Source: Pseudoflavitalea sp. G-6-1-2 (lineage in GTDB: Bacteria; Bacteroidota; Bacteroidia; Chitinophagales; Chitinophagaceae). From it: a DNA stretch of 64,000 bases. Each line of letters starts with the position of its first letter. The first letter of the stretch is position 1. The stretch lies in contig NZ_JABBGB010000002.1 in assembly GCF_012927185.1 (NCBI RefSeq), positions 1,674,001-1,738,000 on the forward strand, in the 5' to 3' direction. The position numbers and the translations under genes were made by a program. The notes under the pieces were generated by a model. It made no database searches, was not told the origin of the DNA, and saw nothing but the letters and a program-made list of their open reading frames with translations. Below, one piece after another: positions 10,249 through 17,323 of the stretch.

Positions 10249-10584
10249 GTGCAAATGTCAATATTAAACCTTGAAATTGTCGATGCAATAAGCATTGATC
10301 TATTGGGAAATGTTGTTCTTACTATTTCGGACGAATTGTCTTGGGAAAATGATCATGAACACTTACTTGCATTACAAAATAAGATAAATGTTTACCTGGA
10401 GTTTATAGAAAATGGAAATCTCTATGAGCAATACCCCAATGCAGCAGGTAGGCAAATAGTAATACACCTTGTAAATAAGTATGAACCTAACAAAAATGCT
10501 GTCGTTTTCTTTACTGCTGTAAAACAAATCTTAAATACCAGTGGATATGAATTTCAAAATAAAATTTTAAACATGAATGACTGA
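10249..10584 (+). CDS. DUF6572-like small protein
   Basis: This is a 109-111 residue cytosolic protein. The pattern (D-I-D/N start, V-L-T-I-S-D-E-L-S-W, then E-H-L-L-A-L-Q-N-K-I-N-V-Y-L-E-F) is that of the DUF6572-type proteins often found beside toxin genes, with a two-layer alpha/beta look. The start may be GTG at 10249 or ATG at 10255; a purine-rich AAAGGGGAA lies at 10226-10234, nearer the GTG. No toxin partner is visible, so it is another stand-alone member of this accessory array. Confidence 0.55.
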   Translation: MQMSILNLEIVDAISIDLLGNVVLTISDELSWENDHEHLLALQNKINVYLEFIENGNLYEQYPNAAGRQIVIHLVNKYEPNKNAVVFFTAVKQILNTSGYEFQNKILNMND

Positions 10585-10938
10585 CAGCTGTGTTATATAA
10601 ATGATCTGTTTAGAAATTTATTATAGGATATTTTATAAAGCAAGATGGATCATGAGCAGGTACTGGTAGAATAACGGTAGGGTTTATCTGAGGATTATTT
10701 TCCTTGTGGAAATGTTTATTATTTTCTTTTTAATCCTTGTTTTGGTAATGTATTTTGTTTTCCCTAAACGACTAATGTGAGCATTATCTTCTGAAATAAA
10801 TAGGAACAGAAGACCAAAATCCAGCAAGGAAACAGCCTGTTAAAACAAGTAAATTAAGAATCGGTTATAACTTTGCATACACTTCGATGGTACTGAAAAT
10901 TATGATGGTTATCTGGTAAGAAATTTTAAATTTATTGT
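10585..10938 (+). other. Non-coding stretch with a lipoprotein remnant
   Basis: No intact gene is seen. The stretch holds the decayed lipoprotein end described separately (10803-10863). From about 10880 on it resembles the segment before 11597, the shared upstream part of the two 58-codon sister genes. Confidence 0.6.
10803..10863 (+). pseudogene. Decayed C-terminal fragment of a lipoprotein like 9243-9962
   Basis: By direct comparison, 52 of 61 bases match 9873-9933 without gaps. Both translate to GTED-N-P-RKQPVK--KLRI. The frame is not open for any useful distance upstream and the following residues differ. This is what remains of a second copy of the lipoprotein gene, probably from a past tandem duplication. 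Confidence 0.7.
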
Positions 10939-11115
10939 ATGAAAGAGAAGAATCCTTTTAAGAGGCTGGAAGAACTGGGTTACACAATTGTGGTTTATCC
11001 TGCGTCGCTGAAGCTGCTCAAAAGACCAATGTTTCCTGAAGAGCTGGCTACAACGAATGAAATGCTCAGTAAGGGAATATTTTTTCCTCCCGAACTACAG
11101 GAGAAAAAATCATAA
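10939..11115 (+). CDS. 58-residue protein, tandem sister 1
   Basis: The small frame runs from ATG 10939 to TAA 11113-11115. It encodes FKRLEELGYTIVVYP, then RPMFPEEL and KGIFFPPEL. The second copy at 11597 has the same length and about 33 of 52 aligned residues in common by eye. Conserved protein sequence, conserved length and a terminator hairpin after each copy argue that both are real genes. There is no signal peptide or membrane segment, and no family is recognised. Confidence 0.65.
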   Translation: MKEKNPFKRLEELGYTIVVYPASLKLLKRPMFPEELATTNEMLSKGIFFPPELQEKKS

Positions 11116-11596
11116 ACGATAAAGCGGGGCTATACGGTCCCGCTTTTTTTGGCACTGCTCTGGCTGCCTATCATTTATTGTTACCTTACGCCTCTCAACA
11201 CGCTGCTTATTTTTCCGGATTCATAAACCTGCCTGCTCTTTCATGAATACAATGATTTCAGGAACAGCCAATAGTTGCTACCAGCTTTGCTGCTGGCTTA
11301 AATTATAAACTGATTATCGCTCTACGTTCTATTTTAAAACATACACGGATAATTTTCTTCTGCTTAAACCGGTTGTGGATCCTGGTTATATTTTTTAAAA
11401 AAAAGTTGCTACCCGACTAGTAAAAAAAACACCGTTTTTTGTTGTAAGGGAAATCACATGAGAATATGCATCATGACCATTATGAGTTTACATTTTCGGG
11501 CTTACTCTTTGTAAGAGCTACCAGTTTGTGGATAATTTCAATACGATGGTAAATTATGGAGGTTATCTGATCAAAAAAAAACTGTAAATTTATTGT
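11116..11596 (+). other. Gene-free spacer between the two sister genes
   Basis: Apart from the terminator at its left end no gene is supported. The last 50 bases (about 11545-11596) match the segment before the first sister gene: CGATGGTA, then TTATGGAGGTTATCTG against TTATGATGGTTATCTG, then AAATTTATTGT directly before ATG. They were copied together with the coding part. Confidence 0.6.
11121..11150 (+). terminator. Terminator after sister gene 1
   Basis: Stem AAAGCGGG (11121-11128) pairs with CCCGCTTT (11139-11146), and the run of T continues to 11150. It starts six bases after the stop codon of the 58-codon gene. A closely similar hairpin follows the second copy. Confidence 0.8.
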
Positions 11597-11773
11597 ATGG
11601 AAAACAATGAACATTTTAAACGAATTGAAGAACTCGGTTACACCGTGGTGGTTTATCCTGATTCGCTAAAGATTTTCGATGGGCCTATGTTTCCTAAAGA
11701 GCACGCTGAGGTAGAAGAAATGCTCAGCAAGGTTATATATTGGCCTCCTGAACTTCGCAGAGATAAACCATAA
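11597..11773 (+). CDS. 58-residue protein, tandem sister 2
   Basis: This sister copy of 10939-11115 runs from ATG 11597 to TAA 11771-11773 and has the same 58 residues. It keeps FKRIEELGYTVVVYP, GPMFPKE and EMLSK-I--PPEL, with changes concentrated at the ends and around residues 21-25. The sequence directly before the ATG (AAATTTATTGT) is identical to the first copy, leaving almost no leader. Function is unknown; the place beside immunity-type genes suggests a toxin-linked or antitoxin-like role, which is inference. Confidence 0.65.
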   Translation: MENNEHFKRIEELGYTVVVYPDSLKIFDGPMFPKEHAEVEEMLSKVIYWPPELRRDKP

Positions 11774-11782
11774 ATGAAAAAG

Positions 11783-11808
11783 CGGGGCTAAACAGTCCCG
11801 TTTTTTTT
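11783..11808 (+). terminator. Terminator after sister gene 2
   Basis: Stem CGGGGC (11783-11788) pairs with GTCCCG (11795-11800) with one G-T wobble and is followed by eight T. It has the same design and spacing as the terminator of the first sister gene. Confidence 0.8.
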
Positions 11809-12086
11809 GTTGCGTCATCCGGTATTACACTAAACAAGACTACTACTAACGGTAAAGAATAATTGTACACAATATTAAAATTGTGCAGGGTTTTTGATTG
11901 AATAATTTTTATATTTGTTTATAGTAATTGAACAATCGAAAATTCTTGCCTTATGAATAAAAGACGGTTTAATTCTTCTTAGTTGTTCTTCCGACCATAA
12001 TGTCACTATAGCGTGTTTACTTTTTTCTCTCTACTGAAACTACGACCTTCAATAACACGAGAAACAGAGTAAATCGCTCACCATAT

Positions 12087-12154
12087 GGCGTGGGCGTTTC
12101 TATTCGTGTTAAGGGTGTCGTAGCCCTCAGTTGAGGTAGAAACTAACCCACGCC
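12087..12154 (+). ncRNA. Candidate structured RNA (68 nt, nested stems)
   Basis: GGCGTGGG (12087-12094) pairs perfectly with CCCACGCC (12147-12154). Inside it GTTTCTA (12096-12102) pairs perfectly with TAGAAAC (12137-12143), with one unpaired base on the left and three on the right. The 34-nt cap can form either AGGG/CCCT (12112-12115 with 12124-12127) or CCTC/GAGG (12125-12128 with 12133-12136), two mutually exclusive hairpins. There is no T run, so it is not a terminator. It fits no riboswitch class I know. The strand is not certain because the pairing works on both. Confidence 0.5.
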
Positions 12155-12193
12155 TATTTATTTCCACTCTATTCATTCATTTAAACTATTCTT

Positions 12194-12448
12194 ATGAACT
12201 CAACTGCATCTACGACAAACTTCGATTTATCTCCTATCTCCATTCCGGCAGACCTGAAACAAAACCTACAACAATTCTTCAACGGTCAACCTGCCGAAGA
12301 GGTTCAACATGAACTTGCGCAGCTGAAGGAAACACTGATCACAGAAAGTTATGGCGAGCTCGACAGAGGAGACAAATGGTTTATGATTGATTTCATAAAG
12401 AGAATTGAAACGCTGATTGGTACAGCCTATGCGATTTCGCTAAAATAG
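12194..12448 (+). CDS. Small hypothetical protein (84 aa)
   Basis: The product is an 84-residue soluble protein. The N-terminal 20 residues look disordered; the rest is helical (DLKQNLQQFFNG, then EEVQHELAQLKETLI and DKWFMIDFIKRIETLI). No signal peptide or known domain is seen. It sits between the structured element and the HEPN gene, 62 bases before the latter, and is probably co-transcribed with it. I do not recognise the family. Confidence 0.6.
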   Translation: MNSTASTTNFDLSPISIPADLKQNLQQFFNGQPAEEVQHELAQLKETLITESYGELDRGDKWFMIDFIKRIETLIGTAYAISLK

Positions 12449-12510
12449 ATCGCACTAGGGAATTTGGATGGATTGCATAAACGCTATACCAATCATTCAA
12501 AAAAATTCTC

Positions 12511-13333
12511 ATGAAATCACATCCTATACTGCATAAGGTAGTCAACGCCATTCACAAAGTTCTCGCAACAGAAAAGATAGTATTACTCGCCTACATTGAT
12601 CAAAACCATATCCCCTACTCTGTTTTCAGAGACAGACACTTTGAAATGAAAAACCCTATTGAACTCAATCTGTTGGTTGTAGGGAAAAGCGCTGGCCAAT
12701 ACCGGGCTGTTACCATTGAAAAAATCGAGCAAAAATGCAGACATATAATACCCACTACCATTCTGCTGTTGTCTGCCGAACAATTTTCACATCAGGTGGC
12801 TATAAAGAGTGAATTCTCTGCCAGCATTCTGGGATCGGATCAGTTACTTTATCAGGCAACTGATGCCAGCACAGCTGCAACCAACGAAAGCCCGGCAGCT
12901 TCAACCGGAATACCAGCTTCTGACCTATGGTATAAACGGGCTGGCACGTTTTACCAGACAGCAAAGGCCCAGCAAAGGCTGGGAGAATATGGAATGGCTG
13001 CATTCTGTTTACACCAGGTGGCAGAGCAGTTATTGATCTTTCTGATTCAAACAGCAGTTGGTTTTAAAGTAGGCTCGCATAATCTGGACAGATTACTGCA
13101 ACATGCGCGTTTTTATTATCAGGATGCTGCTACTGTTTTTACCATTCAAAGCGGCAGAAAGGGCCCGGATAAATCTACTGAAGAAATCATATATACATTA
13201 CCGGTATAAGCAAGACCTGCAGGTTGATAATGCCGACATTATTTATTTATGCAATGAGATAGAGAAATTGTTTGCCATCGCAGACAGAATGTTTTATACA
13301 AAACCGACTTGTTGTTGCAACGCCGTAGCATAA
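12511..13333 (+). pseudogene. HEPN-domain protein interrupted by a frameshift
   Basis: The first frame (12511-13209) gives an N-terminal domain with the size and strand pattern of a nucleotidyltransferase but without the usual GS...D-x-D residues, then a HEPN domain (WYKRAGTFYQTAKAQQRLGE, AAFCLHQVAEQLL, SHNLDRLL). It breaks after ATVF and ends in unrelated residues. The frame one base ahead carries the missing HEPN end: PFKAAERARINLLKKSYIHYRYKQD and a last helix to 13333. Removing one base near 13137-13141 (a run of five T followed by A) restores the typical VFP...LLKKSY--YRYK HEPN pattern. It is therefore a recent inactivating mutation, a sequencing error or, less likely, programmed +1 shifting. 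Intact HEPN proteins of this kind are RNA-acting or toxin-linked. Confidence 0.75.
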
Positions 13334-13703
13334 TTCCCTGTAATTAGAGTAAGCGATACACAACCCCTATTCCCTATTTGAAACTAACATCGTTAATGAA
13401 ATCCAAAACATCCGGTATATTACCCATTCTCCCCTAACGGCACTTCTGTTTATATTTCTTTTCTGTTCATATTTGTTGTGCGACACAGGATTCTGAACGA
13501 AATAGGTAAATTTTACCTGTATTCAGCAAAAAAGACGCCTTCTCTGCCGCAGCAAACATTTTTTGTATTACATCCGGATCAAATTTGTGCTCAGGTTCTC
13601 AAAAAACTGTATATACATACCCAGCCCCAGGATTAGCAGCAGGTATCTGACATTCGAGTAGCAATGATAGCATCATCATTTCCTAATTCAAATCACCTGT
13701 TTT
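13334..13703 (+). other. Intergenic region before the RteC gene
   Basis: No gene is seen. The region contains a perfect 15-nt inverted repeat (AGGTAAA, T, TTTACCT) at 13504-13518 that could be an operator. Otherwise only AT-rich sequence suited to a promoter for 13704 is visible. Confidence 0.45.
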
Positions 13704-14588
13704 ATGCAATCTCTATTACAATCCTCCGAGCTATTGCTCAGTACTCTCCATGAGCAACTGGCTGCAACAAAGGCAACCCAATCAACTCCTCTCCTTCAAT
13801 CCAAAGCTGCCATTCCCGTTTGCCTCGAACACGTTCGCATTTTACGAAAGCACCTGAAAGCTTATCGCAATGTTCCCAGAGATCAGGAAATACATTTCTT
13901 CAGGTACATAAAGCCACAGTTTGTGAGCCAATATCTTTTTCATGTGTTGCAATACCGCCTTCATTATTCCTGGCCGAAGGGAGATGTTGAGACAGAACAG
14001 CTTTATCTGGAAGAAGAACTGAATCATATCAGACGTTTTTTCAAAAAAAATCATCAGTTCTGTTGTTATTACAGTGCCGACAGCATCTACCTCGACAATA
14101 TTTATTTTTTGCGGGGACAGCAGGATGTAGAGCCATCTCCGGAACATCTGATATGTGGGACAGACCCCAGTTTCAATACTCCTAAAGATTTGCTGGTTGC
14201 AAGAGTAATAGCCAATAATTTGTTCAGGACATATCTGCATGAGCAGCTGGTGCAGCTTCAATCGTCTAAGGAGAAGCACTCAAGGGCCACCCCGGCATCC
14301 GGGTTAACCTGGACTGCCAGTAAGAGTGCACTAATGGAAGTGATCTACGCAGTATATCTTACCCGTGCTGTTAACGGAGGTAATTGCGAAATCAAAGCGC
14401 TGGCAACTGTGATCTGTAACATATTCAATGTGGAGATCAATTACAATTCTATTTATGACTTTATATACCACCTGAAGTTGCGTAAACTTGAACCAACTAA
14501 ATACACCGATCAGATGAGAACTTGTTTACTCCAGAGTTACGATAATCAGACTGAAAAACCAGATAAGTCCAGGTACGGAAAGCTTTAG
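13704..14588 (+). CDS. RteC-domain protein
   Basis: This is a 294-residue soluble protein with the RteC layout: a helical first half, FRYIKPQFVSQYLFHVLQYRLHYSWP, the acidic YLEEELNHIRRFFKKNHQFCCYYSADSIYLDNIYFLRG segment, and a C-terminal part beginning LTWTASKSALMEVIYAVYL that reads gene-content and staging signals in this family (KALATVICNIFNVEI, YDFIYHLKLRKLEPTKYTD). In Bacteroides, RteC activates excision of conjugative transposons, but chromosomal relatives without a transposon are frequent and of unknown role. No integrase or transfer genes are visible here. A strong terminator follows. Confidence 0.75.
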   Translation: MQSLLQSSELLLSTLHEQLAATKATQSTPLLQSKAAIPVCLEHVRILRKHLKAYRNVPRDQEIHFFRYIKPQFVSQYLFHVLQYRLHYSWPKGDVETEQLYLEEELNHIRRFFKKNHQFCCYYSADSIYLDNIYFLRGQQDVEPSPEHLICGTDPSFNTPKDLLVARVIANNLFRTYLHEQLVQLQSSKEKHSRATPASGLTWTASKSALMEVIYAVYLTRAVNGGNCEIKALATVICNIFNVEINYNSIYDFIYHLKLRKLEPTKYTDQMRTCLLQSYDNQTEKPDKSRYGKL

Positions 14589-14644
14589 AAGAAAAAGTTA
14601 AAGGGTAAGAAACTTTATACGACTCGTATACACCTATGAAAACG

Positions 14645-14688
14645 AATCGTTGTGAGCGACGCAGTTTTGTGCTCACAACGATTTTTTT
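14645..14688 (+). terminator. Terminator of the RteC gene
   Basis: A perfect 12-bp stem (ATCGTTGTGAGC at 14646-14657 with GCTCACAACGAT at 14671-14682) is followed by a run of seven T. It separates the RteC gene from the block that follows. Confidence 0.9.
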
Positions 14689-14722
14689 ATGCGCACAGGT
14701 CAGCAACTTTATCAAACCAACC

Positions 14723-14810
14723 TTCAGCCAGCCATCGCTGAGCATGATTTCAGCCATTATTCAGCCATTCTTCAGCGCTTTTTCTGCTGTTTTCAAGGGG
14801 TTTTCAGCCA
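14723..14810 (+). repeat. Cluster of TTCAGCCA direct repeats
   Basis: Exact TTCAGCCA copies start at 14723, 14749, 14760 and 14803, with a near copy TTCAGCGC at 14771. All have the same orientation within 88 bases. They lie between the RteC terminator and the first gene of the lysis block, where a regulator-binding array would be expected. Confidence 0.6.
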
Positions 14811-14961
14811 GTACGGTGCCATTACACAGCATTTTTGGTGGGAGCCCACGTTGTTGTTGCTTCTGGTCACAGGCAGTCGCATCGTCTCTTCATTTCTACA
14901 CATTCCAGGAATCATCATAGTTGAACCGGTCAACCATTTATTCACTTTAAAATCATTTTTT

Positions 14962-15660
14962 ATGGCAAAGAATCAATCTGTCAGCTCAAAGAAGCTGACT
15001 AAAGAAAGAGTTATGTCTGATAGTCAATTTGATCGCACCCGCGAGAACATGCAGGAGTTCGACAATGCTGCTCAGGCTTGTACACAACTTCGCGATGCCC
15101 TCAAGGAATTGATAAAGAATGCCAGTGCCGGCAAAACACTGCCAGGGCGTTTATTGAAGCAAATGATGGAAGTACTCAAAAGCGATCCGATAGGTGACCG
15201 CGGTGAGCGGCAGGTTGCCAAAGGAGACCTGAGCCTTCTGAAAGGTTTCGAGTTCAATACCATGTCGAGACTTGAGAACATCTTCTTTCCAGTGTATTCG
15301 GTTACTGCTGACAGAGGCAGCGGAAAGCTCACTGTAAAAGTGCAGCCATTCATCCCGGTAAAAAAAGTATCAGCCACAAAATCTGCTTCGCATGTAAGAA
15401 TTGTGACGGCAGTAGTTGAACTGGATCTTGTCAACAATACCAGGATTGTAACTGAAGCTCAGTCTGATTATATCCTTCTGGGGAAAACAGAGATTGCCAT
15501 TCCGGACATCGAGAATCAGTTTACTGCCAACACAAAACAAGCATTGCTGATGGTGCTGTGCATCGAGTTCTATCAGGATGTGAACGGGAAAAAGTATATT
15601 CTGAAAGATGAAAAACACAACCCGCTGAATGTGATTCATGCAGAAAGTGCCGTGGCTTAA
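14962..15660 (+). CDS. Conserved Bacteroidota protein of unknown function (232 aa), first gene of lysis block
   Basis: The start is placed at ATG 14962 (MAKNQSVSSKK), because upstream in-frame codons cover the repeat cluster. The N-terminal 30 residues are basic and polar. A helical part with F-D-R-T-R-E-N-M-Q-E-F and LRDALKELIKNA follows, then RLLKQMMEVLKSD, GFEFN and a beta-rich C-terminal half. I recall the R-E-N-M/x-E-F signature in other Bacteroidota hypothetical proteins but know no function. The next gene (15734) is 73 bases downstream and the order suggests one transcript with the lysis genes. It could be structural, but nothing shows that. Confidence 0.65.
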   Translation: MAKNQSVSSKKLTKERVMSDSQFDRTRENMQEFDNAAQACTQLRDALKELIKNASAGKTLPGRLLKQMMEVLKSDPIGDRGERQVAKGDLSLLKGFEFNTMSRLENIFFPVYSVTADRGSGKLTVKVQPFIPVKKVSATKSASHVRIVTAVVELDLVNNTRIVTEAQSDYILLGKTEIAIPDIENQFTANTKQALLMVLCIEFYQDVNGKKYILKDEKHNPLNVIHAESAVA

Positions 15661-15733
15661 TTGACGCAGGCTGATCGGTTACAGGCTCGGTTAGTAGCAA
15701 TTCAATGATTCTTTCACCCAATAAATCTATACG

Positions 15734-15946
15734 ATGTGGGAGAAAATAAACAAGGTATCGGTACAGGTGGTTATTGCCATGATCTGCATTGTTACCCTCA
15801 ACGCCATCGGCTTTCTCCTTTTCTTCAAAGGATTACCCGAACAAAATAAGGAAATAGCCACCTATTACATCGGCCAGTTGCAAGGCGCTATCGTGGCCGG
15901 CATTTTCGGATGGCTGTACCGGCAAAATTCAAAAACAAAAAATTAA
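15734..15946 (+). CDS. Holin-like small membrane protein
   Basis: The product has 70 residues with two predicted membrane helices (about residues 9-30, VVIAMICIVTLNAIGFLLFF, and 46-62, YIGQLQGAIVAGIFGWLY) and a charged C-terminus. Size, topology and position directly before a spanin-like lipoprotein and an endolysin are those of a phage holin, which would open the inner membrane for the endolysin. No holin family can be named from sequence alone. Only six bases separate it from the next gene. Confidence 0.6.
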   Translation: MWEKINKVSVQVVIAMICIVTLNAIGFLLFFKGLPEQNKEIATYYIGQLQGAIVAGIFGWLYRQNSKTKN

Positions 15947-15952
15947 TCAGTT

Positions 15953-16531
15953 ATGAAAACGATCCTCATCACATCAGTACTGGTGTTGCTGTTGTTCAGT
16001 TGCAGAACGGTGCAACGTGCAACGGAAGATCAGTTTACTGATTACAAACGTACAGTGAGTGCAGCCCAAAATACTGCACAAAAAAAATTACAGGAATCAT
16101 CACAGGTGAAGTTCACCAATATGGCGGCTGTTTCCAGATCAGATAATGGCATCGAAAGGCTGATTGAAGAAGAGGTTCTTGAATTCAGTGTTCCCCGAAA
16201 AGACAGTCTGATTTCCGGAGGTGGCAACAAGGTTGTTAAAACAACGCGCAAGATCAGGGAGCGGGAGCAAAGGAAGGAACGCTCTGTTCAACAGTTATCC
16301 GGGCGGGATAGTTTGCGGAAACGCAGCACCTCACAGACAGATCAGGCATTTCAGTTGAATGAAGCTGCGCAGCAAAGACGGCTGCAACACCGGCAGATGG
16401 TCAGAAAAACAGGAGTTCCATGGTATGTGTGGGCAGGTAGCGCTGTTACTGTTACATTCAGCTTCTGGTTTGGAAACAGGATCCGGCAAAACAGGGCTGC
16501 AATACGACCATGGCAAAATTTTGAGCCATGA
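15953..16531 (+). CDS. Spanin-like lipoprotein with C-terminal membrane segment
   Basis: The 192-residue product starts with a signal peptide and lipobox (LVLLLFSC, Cys at residue 17). A long charged helical body rich in R, K, Q and E follows, then one hydrophobic segment (WYVWAGSAVTVTFSFWFG, about residues 160-177) and a basic tail. An outer-membrane lipid anchor plus an inner-membrane helix on one chain is the layout of a unimolecular spanin, which fuses the two membranes at the end of phage lysis. No sequence family is recognised, so this rests on architecture and on its place between holin-like and endolysin genes. The last codons overlap the next start (ATGA). Confidence 0.55.
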   Translation: MKTILITSVLVLLLFSCRTVQRATEDQFTDYKRTVSAAQNTAQKKLQESSQVKFTNMAAVSRSDNGIERLIEEEVLEFSVPRKDSLISGGGNKVVKTTRKIREREQRKERSVQQLSGRDSLRKRSTSQTDQAFQLNEAAQQRRLQHRQMVRKTGVPWYVWAGSAVTVTFSFWFGNRIRQNRAAIRPWQNFEP

Positions 16532-17169
16532 GTACGCCACTCATTTCAGCAATTGCGCTGAAGCGCGTGTGCTGGAAGACAGGCTGCCCTGATGCCGGTA
16601 CATTGGCAGAAGTGATCAACAAGGTTTGTCCGTTGTATGGTATCAGCACTTTAGTATTACATGAATTTCTTGCTAATGTGCTGCATGAATCGAATGAGTT
16701 CCGCCAATATGAAGAAGACCTCAATTATACTGCCAAACGACTGATGGAGGTTTGGCCACTTCGATTCAGAACATTACAGGAAGCATTAAACTGTGCGTAT
16801 CAACCGAAGAAGCTGGCCATAAAGGTTTACAATGGCAGAATGGGTAATACTGCACCTATGGATGGATGGGATTTCAGAGGGTCAGGGCCTATTCAAATGA
16901 CGGGCAAAAGCAACTTTATTCTTTTTGCGAGCTGGATGGACCGAAAGTTTGGCATCAACAAATCAGAACAGGAATGGGCAAAACTGGTGAGAACCGATCC
17001 CTATGCAGGCATGCATTCAGCCTGCTGGATATTCTCCATCTCTAAAGGGTTGAATGATGAAGCATTGCGTGATGAAATGAAACGGATAATCGAAAGAATC
17101 AACGGAGGATTCAATGGATTGCAGGACAGGCTAAAGTATTACGAGCTTTGCAAGAGGTATCTTGCCTGA
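16528..17169 (+). CDS. GH19-like endolysin
   Basis: This 213-residue protein is of the chitinase-19/lysozyme-like type. The hallmarks are ANVLHESNEF (catalytic Glu in HES), EEDLNYTAKRL, and the GWDFRGSGPIQMTGKSNF segment that corresponds to the G-W-x-Y/F-R-G-x-G-x-I-Q-x-T-G core of these glycosidases. It has no signal peptide, as expected of a holin-dependent endolysin, and would cleave peptidoglycan in the periplasm. It overlaps the spanin-like gene by four bases and ends just before a strong palindromic terminator. No capsid, tail or integrase genes are nearby. Confidence 0.85.
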   Translation: MSTPLISAIALKRVCWKTGCPDAGTLAEVINKVCPLYGISTLVLHEFLANVLHESNEFRQYEEDLNYTAKRLMEVWPLRFRTLQEALNCAYQPKKLAIKVYNGRMGNTAPMDGWDFRGSGPIQMTGKSNFILFASWMDRKFGINKSEQEWAKLVRTDPYAGMHSACWIFSISKGLNDEALRDEMKRIIERINGGFNGLQDRLKYYELCKRYLA

Positions 17170-17185
17170 CCAGCATGGCTGATAA

Positions 17186-17221
17186 CGAGAAAAGTATCAC
17201 CAATTGGTGATACTTTTCTCG
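17186..17221. terminator. Perfect palindromic bidirectional terminator
   Basis: This 36-nt perfect palindrome has arms CGAGAAAAGTATCACCAA and TTGGTGATACTTTTCTCG. It lies between the convergent endolysin gene and the CheB-CheR kinase gene and can serve both strands. Its central 16 bases recur in the terminator at 22671-22700. A GGCGCC-GTAA-GGCGCC repeat follows at 17229-17244. Confidence 0.85.
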
Positions 17222-17323
17222 TATATGGGGCGCCGTAAGGCGCCTAAGCTTCTCGCTAAGCTACACGGAGGGTATCGGTGAGCCGGTTAGGCTGGAGATG
17301 ATTCAATGGTTGCAGACGAACTA

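Larger units (their letters stand above)
11774..12193 (+). other. Intergenic region with a structured leader element
   Basis: No gene is seen. An AT-rich half (about 11850-11950) could hold promoters. The right part carries the strongly paired element at 12087-12154 described separately. The element ends 39 bases before the ATG at 12194, so it may be the 5' leader of that gene or a free small RNA. Confidence 0.6.
14589..14961 (+). other. Intergenic region before the lysis block
   Basis: The region holds the RteC terminator on the left and the TTCAGCCA repeat cluster (14723-14810). Frames running through it (14636-14920 and the in-frame extension from 14689) are created by the repeats and look like translated non-coding DNA. 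The gene that follows is better started at 14962. Confidence 0.6.

Noticed and set aside
12087-12154. Integron attC site or insertion-sequence end
   Set aside because: The ends do not carry the RYYYAAC/GTTRRRY pair of attC, and no transposase or target duplication is nearby.
14689-14961. In-frame N-terminal extension of the 232-aa gene
   Set aside because: The extension covers the TTCAGCCA repeat array and has unusual residues; ATG 14962 gives a normal basic N-terminus.
13704-17169. Complete prophage or conjugative element
   Set aside because: RteC and lysis genes are present, but no integrase, capsid, tail, mobilisation or transfer genes are seen.
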